From Streptomyces sp. NBC_01485 (GTDB lineage: Bacteria; Actinomycetota; Actinomycetes; Streptomycetales; Streptomycetaceae), in the NCBI RefSeq assembly GCF_036227125.1, contig NZ_CP109435.1:1302001-1366000 (forward strand): DNA of 64,000 bases. Direction: 5' to 3'. This document shows, piece after piece, positions 36,345 to 44,072 of the stretch. The first letter of the stretch is position 1. Each line of letters starts with the position of its first letter. The translations under genes and the position numbers were made by a program. The notes beneath the pieces are model-generated. The model ran no database searches, had not been told where the DNA came from, and saw only the letters and a program-made list of their open reading frames with translations.

Positions 36345-36379
36345 GGCCGCCCCGCCCGCCGAAATCAGGCGGGGCGGCC
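36345..36379. terminator. Hairpin after the directionality-factor gene
   Basis: GGCCGCCCCGCC (36345-36356) pairs perfectly with GGCGGGGCGGCC (36368-36379) around an 11-base loop. It lies 13 bases past the stop codon and about 38 bases before the next ATG. Confidence 0.75.
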
Positions 36380-36417
36380 GTCCTCAGCACACCACACCAC
36401 CCGAACGGAGAACCACC

Positions 36418-37134
36418 ATGTGGCACACAGGCCGACTGGCCGGCTTCGATACGGAGTCGACTGGCGTCAACGTCGAGGCGGACCGCATCGTCACCGCCTG
36501 CATCGTCGAGGTCGGCGGTAGCACGCCGCCGCTACCCGCGAACTGGATGATCAACCCGGGCGTCGACATCCCGGAGCAAGCCACCGCCGTACACGGCATC
36601 ACCACCGAGCGCGCTCGGGCGGAAGGCCAGGACCCCGCCGAGGGCGTCGCGCAGATCGTGGCCGGACTGACGCAGATCGTCCTCGCCGGAACGCCCGTCG
36701 TCATCATGAACGCCCCCTACGACCTGACCCTGTTGGACCGGGAGGCCCGCAGGTACGGCATCAAGACCCTGTCCGACACGGTCGGCGGCGACCTGCGGGT
36801 CGTAGACCCCCGCGTCATCGACAAGGCCGTCGACACCTACCGGCCTGGGAAGCGGACGCTGACCCACCTCTGCGCCCACTACGGGGTCAAACTCGACGGC
36901 GCGCACTCGGCGGACGCCGACGCCGTGGCCGCCTGCCGGGTCGCGTGGCGGTTGGGCCAGCAGTATCCGAAGCTCGCCGCGCTCAGCCTGGACGAACTCC
37001 ACAAGACGCAGGTCGAGTGGCATGCGGCCTGGGCTGCGGACTTCCAGGCGCATCTACGGGGCAAGGGCAAGACGGACGTCATCGACGGTTCGTGGCCGCT
37101 GATCCCGCAGCAGCGTGACGGCGGTGCGGCATGA
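36418..37134 (+). CDS. 3'-5' exonuclease of the DnaQ/RNase T fold (DEDDh)
   Basis: A 238-residue exonuclease. The three DEDDh motifs are visible: FDTEST (Asp11, Glu13), MNAPYDLTLLDRE (Asp, about 101) and HSADADAVAACRVA with the His and Asp of ExoIII. GITTERARAEG is the second conserved block of the family. It would trim 3' ends in phage-type replication or degrade RNA or DNA. ATG after a CGGAGAACC ribosome site. Confidence 0.88.
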   Translation: MWHTGRLAGFDTESTGVNVEADRIVTACIVEVGGSTPPLPANWMINPGVDIPEQATAVHGITTERARAEGQDPAEGVAQIVAGLTQIVLAGTPVVIMNAPYDLTLLDREARRYGIKTLSDTVGGDLRVVDPRVIDKAVDTYRPGKRTLTHLCAHYGVKLDGAHSADADAVAACRVAWRLGQQYPKLAALSLDELHKTQVEWHAAWAADFQAHLRGKGKTDVIDGSWPLIPQQRDGGAA

Positions 37135-37541
37135 AGCGCCCGTTCGTCACCCGCGCCCGTCACGCCGCCGCGCTCGCCGAGACCGAGCGGATCCGTAGCG
37201 AACGCGACCAGTTCAAGACGGACCGGAACGCGGCCCAGGCTGCCGCGCGGACTGCGGCCCGCCAGTTCGCTGAGGCCGACGAGGAGCGGACCGCGCTCAC
37301 CCTCGTCAACGCCCGCCTCACCGACGACCTCACCACCGCCCGCGAGCAGTTGGCCGAGGCCCGAGCCCTGCTCTCCGACGGTGCGATCGCCGAAGTACGG
37401 GCGCAGGCGCGGCGGGATAAGCGGCGCGCCGACCGGCTTCAGAAGGAACTCGACGACGCCACGTTCCTCCCGGTCGGCGGGATCGAGCAATCCCAACGCT
37501 GGCAGCCCGGCTACGTCGACCCGAAGGCGGGGACGTCGTGA
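37131..37541 (+). CDS. Coiled-coil protein of unknown function
   Basis: A 136-residue, almost entirely helical charged protein (RARHAAALAETERIRSERDQ through RRADRLQKELDD) with clear heptad-like spacing. Overlaps its neighbours (ATGA, GTGA). Probably a structural or adaptor protein. Confidence 0.6.
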   Translation: MKRPFVTRARHAAALAETERIRSERDQFKTDRNAAQAAARTAARQFAEADEERTALTLVNARLTDDLTTAREQLAEARALLSDGAIAEVRAQARRDKRRADRLQKELDDATFLPVGGIEQSQRWQPGYVDPKAGTS

Positions 37542-37849
37542 GCCTTTTCCACGCCTTCCACGCCGCCATCGCCACCATGCTCCTCGGCCTCGGGGTCGGC
37601 ATGACGATGATCGGCCGTAGCTGGCCGACCCGTTCGAAGCACCGCGGCCCGCGTGCCCCGCGCCGGATCGAGGTCGAAGTCCCCGGCCACCACCTGATCC
37701 CCGCGCTCGCTGGCGGCTGGCCTGCGACCGCGTTCCGGCACTGCATCGGCTGCCACGCCACCGTGCCGGTCGTCGTCCACGACGGCGTACACCGATGCGA
37801 CCAGCACGGGCACGTCACCATCCACGCTCCGGCAGGGGGCACCCAGTGA
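37538..37849 (+). CDS. Small membrane-anchored protein with Cys motif
   Basis: A 103-residue protein with an N-terminal hydrophobic helix (FHAAIATMLLGLGVGMTMI) and a later CIGCHATVPVVVHDGVHRCDQH segment that could bind a metal. GTG start overlapping the previous gene and stop overlapping the methyltransferase start. Not recognised. Confidence 0.55.
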   Translation: MSLFHAFHAAIATMLLGLGVGMTMIGRSWPTRSKHRGPRAPRRIEVEVPGHHLIPALAGGWPATAFRHCIGCHATVPVVVHDGVHRCDQHGHVTIHAPAGGTQ

Positions 37850-39120
37850 CGCGGCGTATCGGCTCCCTCTGTACCGGCTACGGCGGCCTCGACGACGCCG
37901 TACAGCACACCTTCGGCGGCGAACTCGCCTGGGTCGCCGACAACGACCCCGGGGCCTCCGCCATCCTCGCCCACCACTACCCGAACGTCCCCAACCTCGG
38001 CGACATCACCGCCGTCGACTGGGCTGATGTTCCGCCCGTCGACGTCCTGACCATGGGCTTCCCCTGCCAGGACGTGTCCGTCGCCGGCCAGCGCGCCGGA
38101 CTCCTCGAAGGCAACCGCTCCGGTGTGTGGCGCCACTGCGCCCGCGCCATCCAAATCCTCCAACCCTCCCTGGTGGTGATCGAGAATGTTCCCGGACTCC
38201 TCTCCTCCCGAGCCGATGGCTACGTGGAACCCTGCCCGTGGTGTTTGGGAGACCCCGGAGATGAACCTCCTCTGCGGGCACTCGGAGCCGTACTCGCAGA
38301 CCTGGCCAGCCTCGGGTTCGATGCGGAGTGGACGAGTCTGGACGCGTCCGCAGTCGGGGCCTGCCACAAGCGGCGCCGTGTCTTCATCCTCGCCTGGCCC
38401 GTGGCGTGGGCTGCCCACGCCACGGGCCAGGGACTGGAAGACGGGCGGCAAGGACGGCCTGCACGAGGCGCTGAAGCTGCTGCCCACGCCCACGGCGACG
38501 CCCTACGGGAACAACCAGTCGCCGTCCCCGAACGCTGCGGTGCGGCCGTCGCTGGACTCGCTGCTGCCGAACCTCCTGCCGACTCCGCGAGCATCGGACA
38601 CCGGCACCCCGGGCCGGCGCGCGAGCGAGGGATGGCGGCCCCCGCTGTCACAGATCGTCTTGCAACTCCTGCCGACCCCGCGCACCTCGGACTCCAACGG
38701 GGGGGGCAGCACGGTGACGGAGGACTCGACCTCCGCACCACCATCGGCGCCCTCACTGCTGCCGACGCCGACCGCGAACCTCGCGGTGAACGGCGGGACC
38801 CAGCATCCGGCGAAACGTCGGGCTGGGGGGCATCAGCCGTCGATTGCGGATGTGATCGAGCACCTTGGGGCAAGTACGCCGCCGCCATCCACCAGTGGGA
38901 GCAGGTGATGGGGCGCGCCGCGCCGGCTCCGGTCGACGAACGCGGCCGTCTGGCGGTGCCGTTCGTCGAGTGGATGCAGGGCTGCGACGAAGGCCATGTC
39001 ACCGCCGTGCCGGATCTGTCCCGCAGGGCGATGCTGAAGGCGCTCGGCAACGGCGTCATCTCCCTCCAGGCCGCGGCGGCTCTCCCGCTGCTGGCCGTGC
39101 GGGCGGGGGTGGCGGCATGA
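37846..39120 (+). CDS. C5-cytosine DNA methyltransferase, probably frame-shifted
   Basis: A 424-codon reading with the C5 methyltransferase core: SLCTGYGGLD, the catalytic GFPCQDVSVAG (about 69-79), ENVPG (about 113), CHKRRRVFILAW, then a C-terminal ALGNGV. The middle part (38405-38870) reads better in another frame as repeated LLPTPR/T modules (five times) seen in actinophage methyltransferases, and stretches of both frames look real. Four small insertions/deletions may be present, including one in a G run at 38698-38706. It may be decayed, mis-sequenced or unusual. No restriction partner is present. Confidence 0.7.
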   Translation: MTRRIGSLCTGYGGLDDAVQHTFGGELAWVADNDPGASAILAHHYPNVPNLGDITAVDWADVPPVDVLTMGFPCQDVSVAGQRAGLLEGNRSGVWRHCARAIQILQPSLVVIENVPGLLSSRADGYVEPCPWCLGDPGDEPPLRALGAVLADLASLGFDAEWTSLDASAVGACHKRRRVFILAWPVAWAAHATGQGLEDGRQGRPARGAEAAAHAHGDALREQPVAVPERCGAAVAGLAAAEPPADSASIGHRHPGPARERGMAAPAVTDRLATPADPAHLGLQRGGQHGDGGLDLRTTIGALTAADADREPRGERRDPASGETSGWGASAVDCGCDRAPWGKYAAAIHQWEQVMGRAAPAPVDERGRLAVPFVEWMQGCDEGHVTAVPDLSRRAMLKALGNGVISLQAAAALPLLAVRAGVAA

Positions 39121-39989
39121 CCGTCCGCGCCGACGTCGCCGAACTCCTCGCCGCCGGATACGGAGACCGCACCATCGCCCGCCGGCTCGGTGTCACCGCC
39201 ATTTCGGTCACCACAGCCCGCACTGAGCTGGGTCTGCCCAAGGCTCGCGGAGGAAACAAGCCCTCCGCGTCAGTCGAAGACCTGTTCTGGAGGCGCGCCC
39301 GCCCCGTCGACGGCGGCCACTACGAATGGACCGGCGGCCGATCCAGCAAGGGCACACCACAAGTCCAGTGGGGCGGCAGGGTCCGTGAAACCCACACCGC
39401 ATACAGGGTCGCCTACCGCATCCGCCACGGCGTGGACCCGGTCAGCTACTGCTTCCCGTCCTGCGGATTCCCGCGCTGCGTAGCGCCCGAGCACATCGCC
39501 GACTCGGGAGCGGCGCGCAGGCCTGCGCACCACGACGGCGGTCGCGGCCGAACGTCTGACTCCCGCCGCGACGAGATCGTGAAGCTTCTGCGGGAGGGCC
39601 GTTCCAACAAGGACATCGCCCGGACCCTGCACGTCGATCCGAAGCGTGTCGGTCGGATCCGCGCCGAGGTTGGACAGGCCGCGTTCATTGCGGTGCGCCC
39701 GGCGGGGACGTCGCTTGAGGAGAAGTGGGCGCAAGCAGTGAGGCCGACCATGGGCGGCCACGTCCGCTGGGCGGGGCATGTGCGGGGCACGACACCGAAC
39801 CTCGTCCACGGCCAGCGCAACCATTCCGGCCGGGCCGTCGGCTTCGCGATCGCTCACGGCCGTCAGCCTGTCGGCCGGGTCCTGCCCGGTTGCGGGACGG
39901 CGTGGTGCGTGGCCGGCGAGCACGCCACGGACGGGCCGATGCGCCGCGCGGACGCCCTGTACACCGAGCTGTTCGGGAGGGCGGCGTGA
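39117..39989 (+). CDS. Tandemly duplicated HTH / HNH-like protein
   Basis: A 290-residue protein made of two similar units. Each has a short helix-turn-helix (LAAGYGDRTIARRLGVTAIS near 11; LREGRSNKDIARTLHVDPKR near 156) followed by a zinc-finger/HNH-like segment (YCFPSCGFPRCVAPEHIAD near 110; LPGCGTAWCVAGEHATDG near 257). The pattern C-x4/5-C-V-A-x-E-H resembles HNH endonucleases of actinophages. Overlaps the methyltransferase stop. It may be a homing-type or DNA-processing protein. Confidence 0.65.
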   Translation: MTVRADVAELLAAGYGDRTIARRLGVTAISVTTARTELGLPKARGGNKPSASVEDLFWRRARPVDGGHYEWTGGRSSKGTPQVQWGGRVRETHTAYRVAYRIRHGVDPVSYCFPSCGFPRCVAPEHIADSGAARRPAHHDGGRGRTSDSRRDEIVKLLREGRSNKDIARTLHVDPKRVGRIRAEVGQAAFIAVRPAGTSLEEKWAQAVRPTMGGHVRWAGHVRGTTPNLVHGQRNHSGRAVGFAIAHGRQPVGRVLPGCGTAWCVAGEHATDGPMRRADALYTELFGRAA

Positions 39990-40684
39990 ACGCGTACACG
40001 GGCCAGGCGCCCGACACCATCCGCTCCGCCGACTGGCGTGCGAGCGCCCCATGCAAGGCGGATCCGGACGCCATGTACCCGGGCAGCTTCGGTGCGGACA
40101 TCGACTACGCCAAATCGTTCTGCCGCTCCTGCCCCTCCGTCGAACGCTGCCTTCAGTGGGCGCTGGAGACCGGCGAGGAGTGGGGCGTGTGGGGTGGCCT
40201 CAGCGAGGGTGAGCGCCGCAAGCTCCGCCGCCGCAAGGCCGCCAAGCTGCCCGTGGACGAAGCCGAGGACACGCCCCGGCCCGCAACCCTCGCCGAAGCG
40301 TGGAAGGCCCGCACACGCCCGCTGGACGACGAGCACCTCGCCTGGACCGGCGCCCGCTGCCTCTACTTCCAAGGCGCCACCTACACCCCCAACCGGGCCA
40401 CGTTCATCGTCAGCCGCGGACGCACCCCGGACGGCCAAGTCCTGGCGTTCTGCGGGATCGCCGACTGTGTCCGCCCGGACCATCTGACGGACGCCCGGGA
40501 GCGTGACGCCCGTTCGCGTGCGGGCCGGCCGGTCCCGAACCCGCGGCACGCACCGTGCGGGACCCGGTCGGCGTACGCGCGGCATGTGGAGAAGCGGGAG
40601 CCGGTCGACGACGCGTGTCGGCGGGCGCACAACCGGGGGCAGGCGGCGTACTCGCGGACCGGCACCACGAAGGTCTCCGCGTGA
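39986..40684 (+). CDS. WhiB-like domain fused to an HNH-like C-terminal part
   Basis: A 232-residue protein. Residues 16-80 form a WhiB domain with the four iron-sulfur Cys (C23, C46, C49, C55), the GVWGG turn (67-71) and a basic tail RRKLRRRKAAK. WhiB-like proteins of phages block host WhiB functions or regulate transcription with sigma factor. The C-terminal 110 residues are unusual: AFCGIADCVRPDHLTDARERD resembles the HNH-like Cys/His segment of the upstream gene, suggesting a fusion of the two element gene families. GTG start overlapping the previous gene. Confidence 0.82.
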   Translation: MNAYTGQAPDTIRSADWRASAPCKADPDAMYPGSFGADIDYAKSFCRSCPSVERCLQWALETGEEWGVWGGLSEGERRKLRRRKAAKLPVDEAEDTPRPATLAEAWKARTRPLDDEHLAWTGARCLYFQGATYTPNRATFIVSRGRTPDGQVLAFCGIADCVRPDHLTDARERDARSRAGRPVPNPRHAPCGTRSAYARHVEKREPVDDACRRAHNRGQAAYSRTGTTKVSA

Positions 40685-40839
40685 GCGCCCGGGTTCCGGA
40701 GCCGTGCGACGTACCCCGCAGCGAGCACGGGGCCCCGGTCCGCTTCTACATCACCGGATGGAAGTGCGCCGTACACGCCCCCAGGCCGCAGACCCGCGAG
40801 CCCCAGCCCGCCGCCGGCTCCGGAGAGGACGCCTCATGA
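40681..40839 (+). CDS. Very small hypothetical protein
   Basis: A 52-residue reading (VSARVPEPCDVPRSEHG, then VRFYITGWKCAVHAPRPQ). GTG and stop overlap both neighbours by 4 bases, which supports translation, though composition is Pro/Arg-rich. The two Cys and His residues could bind metal. Confidence 0.45.
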   Translation: MSARVPEPCDVPRSEHGAPVRFYITGWKCAVHAPRPQTREPQPAAGSGEDAS

Positions 40840-41012
40840 CCGCCTCCCGTGCCCGTGACGCTGCTCTGGCCCGCGACTTGTACGAGTCGGGTCACACGAT
40901 CCACTACGTCGCCGGACTCCTCGGCCGCTCGTACGGCGGGACCCGTGACCTGCTGATTCTCGCCGGAACGACGCTCCGATCCCAAGGCGCACGCCGCCGA
41001 CAGCCCGCCTGA
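40836..41012 (+). CDS. Small helix-turn-helix protein
   Basis: A 58-residue protein: ARDLYESGHTIHYVAGLLGRS followed by YGGTRDLLILAGTTLRSQG, a compact helix-turn-helix of the kind that binds DNA as a dimer. Overlaps the previous stop and is followed by a hairpin. Confidence 0.65.
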   Translation: MTASRARDAALARDLYESGHTIHYVAGLLGRSYGGTRDLLILAGTTLRSQGARRRQPA

Positions 41013-41036
41013 CCGCCTGACCGCCCACCAGCAAGC

Positions 41037-41063
41037 GGCCCGCCGGGCGGAAACCGGCGGGCC
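41037..41063. terminator. Hairpin between the HTH gene and the next operon
   Basis: GGCCCGCCGG (41037-41046) and CCGGCGGGCC (41054-41063) with a 7-base loop, 24 bases after the stop and 20 before the next ATG. Confidence 0.7.
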
Positions 41064-41083
41064 ACCCGACCCAGGAGAACACG

Positions 41084-41350
41084 ATGACCAGCCCCACGCC
41101 CCCGCCCCTCACCCCGGAGATCGTGACCGCGATCGTCCTCGACCCCGACAGCCCGCTGTACCCGGATCAGATCACCGTGTTCTGCGACCACTGCGGCGTC
41201 GAGAACACCGGCGAGTACATGGTCAGCGAGGACATGACCCGCACGGAGCGGCTTGCTGTCGCCCGCCAGCACCTCGTACAGAACGAGGGCTGGGAGCACA
41301 CCGGCGACGGCGACGACTTCTGCCCCACACACGCCGGGAGCGCCGCCTGA
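41084..41350 (+). CDS. Small CxxC protein of unknown function
   Basis: An 88-residue acidic protein with FCDHCGVENTGEYMV and a later FCPTHAG, a likely four-ligand metal site. Starts after an AGGAG site; its stop overlaps the next ATG (TGATG). Not recognised. Confidence 0.6.
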   Translation: MTSPTPPPLTPEIVTAIVLDPDSPLYPDQITVFCDHCGVENTGEYMVSEDMTRTERLAVARQHLVQNEGWEHTGDGDDFCPTHAGSAA

Positions 41351-41679
41351 TGGGCCTCTACCACTCCGTCTCCCTGGCCTACGGCTTCGAGATCCCCGCC
41401 GACACCGACCTCGACACGCTCGACCAGGTCATCGGCGACGGACCCGACCTCCTCAAGGACAGCGTCGGGCACCACGTCGTCGGCGACTACGACCGGCTGC
41501 TGCTCGTCACCCGGTTCACCCCGGTCAAGGAGAACCAGGTCGTCCCGGTCATCCCCGACGAGCTCGCGTCGGTCGCCGAGTTGGCCGCCTGGGATTCGGC
41601 GCTCGACTACACCGCGGTCCGCCTCGGCTACGCCGACCACCCGGAACCCCGGTGGCTGGTCATCCACAACTACCGCTGA
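41350..41679 (+). CDS. Hypothetical element protein
   Basis: A 109-residue protein: MGLYHSVSLAYGFEIPADTDL, then DYDRLLLVTRFTPVKENQVVP and a C-terminal RWLVIHNYR. Acidic with alternating strands and helices. Ends before a large hairpin. Function unknown. Confidence 0.6.
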   Translation: MGLYHSVSLAYGFEIPADTDLDTLDQVIGDGPDLLKDSVGHHVVGDYDRLLLVTRFTPVKENQVVPVIPDELASVAELAAWDSALDYTAVRLGYADHPEPRWLVIHNYR

Positions 41680-41715
41680 CCACCCCTCCGGCGCGCCGTC
41701 CCCCACGGCCCGCCA

Positions 41716-41758
41716 CCGGGCGCAGGAGGCGACTTCCCCCAACGCCTCCCGCGCCCGG
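41716..41758. terminator. Compound hairpin before the antirepressor gene
   Basis: CCGGGCGC/GCGCCCGG outer stem (41716-41723 and 41751-41758) with inner stem GGAGGC/GCCTCC (41725-41730 and 41744-41749) and a 13-base loop. Twenty-five bases before the next start codon. Confidence 0.75.
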
Positions 41759-41783
41759 CCCCTCAACCCCACAAAGGAAACCC

Positions 41784-42473
41784 ATGAACATCGAACGCTT
41801 CACCCACGGCGAGTTCGACATCGAAGTCCTCCCACGCGACGGCTCGTTCATCGTCCTCGCACCCGGCCTCGCAAGGGGACTGGCATACAAGGACGCCCGA
41901 GACATGCTCCGCTCCGTCCCCGACGACGAGAAGGGGTCCGCAACAGTGCGGACCCCTGGCGGCGACCAACGCGTCTGGCACCTCACCGAACCCGGCTTCT
42001 ACCGCGTCGTCAGCCAGCGCAAGACCGCCCGGATCAGCAACGACTACGTCCGCGACCAGGTCAACCGCTTCCAACGCTGGGTCTTCCACGACGTCCTCCC
42101 CTCGCTGCGCCACACCGGCCAGTACACGGCACCCGTCCCCGGCAACCTCCCAGAGCCCGTCGTCCTCAACTGGGACACCGCAGCCGCCCACCTCCGCCAG
42201 CGCTACGGCCTCCCCATCGACGACGCCATCGGGATGCGCGAACGCCTCACCGACGCCGGAGTCCTGCGACAGTCCGGCGTCCCCTGCAAGGAGTACCGCG
42301 ACCTGTTCTGGCCGGTCGGCCGCCGCTTCGAAATCCACGCCCACGCCCTGCCCATCCTCGCCGGCCGTGTGACGCGGGAGCTGTACCGGCTCGCGGAGGC
42401 GCAGGCCGGGGTGCAGACGGCGTTGGAGTTGGACGCGATCGGCCGGGCGGCGCTGGGCGGAGGTGCCCGCTGA
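41784..42473 (+). CDS. Bro-N family antirepressor
   Basis: A 229-residue protein with an N-terminal Bro-N DNA-binding domain: YKDARDMLRSVPDDEKG, GDQRVWHLTEPGFYRVVSQRKTA, and RFQRWVFHDVLPSLRHTGQY. Members of this family act as antirepressors in phage lytic control. Here it may counteract the XRE repressor at 29841 and start the element's early or replication genes. The C-terminal half is helical (DDAIGMRERLTDAGVLRQSG). It has an AAAGGAAA ribosome site and begins its own unit after a hairpin. Confidence 0.85.
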   Translation: MNIERFTHGEFDIEVLPRDGSFIVLAPGLARGLAYKDARDMLRSVPDDEKGSATVRTPGGDQRVWHLTEPGFYRVVSQRKTARISNDYVRDQVNRFQRWVFHDVLPSLRHTGQYTAPVPGNLPEPVVLNWDTAAAHLRQRYGLPIDDAIGMRERLTDAGVLRQSGVPCKEYRDLFWPVGRRFEIHAHALPILAGRVTRELYRLAEAQAGVQTALELDAIGRAALGGGAR

Positions 42474-42721
42474 TGGCCCGCTCGATCGGCATGGCGGCTG
42501 ACGCCACCGTCTACCGCGCCGTCATCACCAAACAACTCCGCGACGGCACCACGGTCACCGAGTCCGAGGGCCCCTACGGCGGTATCGGAGCCGCCCGCGC
42601 CCGCGTCTCGTTCTGGACCAACCACCTCGCCGTACTCGACGAAGACACCTGCGAGCCCACCGGGGAAAGCCGGGCGTCCGGCTACGTCGAACAAGGCTCC
42701 GTCACCTGGGAGCGCGCCTGA
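42473..42721 (+). CDS. Hypothetical element protein
   Basis: An 82-residue protein with mixed strands and helices (TVYRAVITKQLRDGTTVTES, GAARARVSFWTNHLAVLD). Start and stop overlap neighbours (TGATG). Not recognised. Confidence 0.58.
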   Translation: MARSIGMAADATVYRAVITKQLRDGTTVTESEGPYGGIGAARARVSFWTNHLAVLDEDTCEPTGESRASGYVEQGSVTWERA

Positions 42722-42801
42722 TGACCTGCCCCAAGTGCCTCGCCCCGACGCCACCCGGCGCCGGGTTCTGCAAAGCCTGCTCGGCACCCATCGGCCAGTA
42801 A
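42721..42801 (+). CDS. 26-residue zinc-ribbon peptide
   Basis: A very short reading, MTCPKCLAPTPPGAGFCKAC then SAPIGQ. It is a single Cys4 zinc ribbon (CPKC and CKAC, 13 residues between pairs). The ATG overlaps the preceding TGA by TGATG, as do most genes in this block. Short zinc-ribbon proteins of this kind occur in phages and on ribosomes. It would be missed by a length cut-off. Confidence 0.55.
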   Translation: MTCPKCLAPTPPGAGFCKACSAPIGQ

Positions 42802-42828
42802 CCGCACACGACACAGGAAGGAATTCCC

Positions 42829-43377
42829 ATGGACCGTGACTGCCTCACCGACATGAGCACCGCCATCGAGGACGCCATCCCCAACGGCGACTACACCGCG
42901 CCGCTCGTCGCCGCCGATCTCGTCGACCGGCTCCGCGCCGAAGACCCGGATCTCCTCGCCGGCTGGCTCGACCTGCGCGCGGCCGTTTTCCTCGCCGACG
43001 CGATCGCCCGGAAGTCGAACAGCAAGCGGCAGGCCACAAGGGTCGGGGCTCCACGTCGGGCGTTCGCAGAGGCGGCGCGCTCGTTCGCCGACACCGGGGA
43101 CGCCGCCGCTCTCAGCCCGTTCGCGGCGGAGTACGTGGTCGACGAGGACAACACGCGCCGGACCGTGGCCCGGATGACGGCGGCGGACTGCCTGTTCGTC
43201 GCGGGCCGGTACGACGAGACCGCGCGGCAGGCGAAGTTGGAAGCGTCGTTCCACCGGGCCGTGGCCAAGAAGGTCGGCAAGGGCACCGTCGGGGACGCCT
43301 TCACGGAGGAGCAGTACCTGACGATGTACCGCTCACTGACGGGGCGTTCGCAGGCTCCGACGATTGCGGCTGCGTGA
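42829..43377 (+). CDS. Hypothetical element protein
   Basis: A 182-residue, mostly helical protein: DLVDRLRAEDPDLLAGWLDL, ARKSNSKRQATRVGAPRRAFA, and MTAADCLFVAGRYDETARQAK. Starts after AGGAAGG. The next 690 bases hold no gene. Not recognised. Confidence 0.6.
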   Translation: MDRDCLTDMSTAIEDAIPNGDYTAPLVAADLVDRLRAEDPDLLAGWLDLRAAVFLADAIARKSNSKRQATRVGAPRRAFAEAARSFADTGDAAALSPFAAEYVVDEDNTRRTVARMTAADCLFVAGRYDETARQAKLEASFHRAVAKKVGKGTVGDAFTEEQYLTMYRSLTGRSQAPTIAAA

Positions 43378-44072
43378 TCTGAGATGACGTCTGCTGGCCG
43401 ACACACCGCGCCCCACACCAAGACGACGCTTCTACCCACCTCCGCCCACAGCACTCACACCGGGCCAACCCGCCACGACTACCCGTCCCACTTCCAGCCT
43501 GCCCGGCTCGGCTCCGGCCTGCCCTACCCCCACCGACGACCCTGCGCTTCGCAATTCGGCCCGTCGACCTCCGTACCGACTCCTCGTCCCAGGGCACCGC
43601 ATGCCCAACCTTGCCGACATCCCTGCCCCAGCCTTCGCCAGCCGAGCCCACCCAGGCGACAGCCCCACGCGGATCTCTTCAGCGCCACCCTCCCGACCTC
43701 CCGATCCCGTCGCCGCGCGCCGCCTTCCCGCCCGTGCCGACTACCCGTTTCGTCACGCCACGCTACGTCGCCAGTCCCCCCACCCCGACCGACTACCCAT
43801 CCCGCCTCGACGCGTCCCAAGACGGACCGGCCCGACACGACCCTGCCCCCGCCGACTACTCCTCGCGAGGCCGCCCAAGCCGATTCGGACCGACTTCCCC
43901 TCCCTACACCGCCCTGACCAGCCCTCACCGACAACCCAACCCATGCCGTCGCCTACCGGATCACTCCGGCCTGCACCGACATTTCGGCCCCCTACGTCCC
44001 CGCTCGACCCGGCCCCGACCGACAACCCAGCCCGGCCCGACCCACCAAACGATCAACCACCAGGAGAACCCC
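43378..44072. other. C-rich non-coding spacer with a recurring GACTACCCGTCCC-like motif
   Basis: A 695-base gap in a region that otherwise has almost no gaps. It is very pyrimidine-rich on the plus strand. A motif of form GAC-T/A-WCCC-NTCCC recurs about eight times at 43477, 43578, 43616, 43695, 43739, 43791, 43854 and 43892. Long open frames run through it, but only because stop codons are rare at this composition. The last 30 bases carry the AGGAG ribosome site of the next gene. Possible roles are regulatory array, RNA gene or protein-binding region. Confidence 0.5.
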
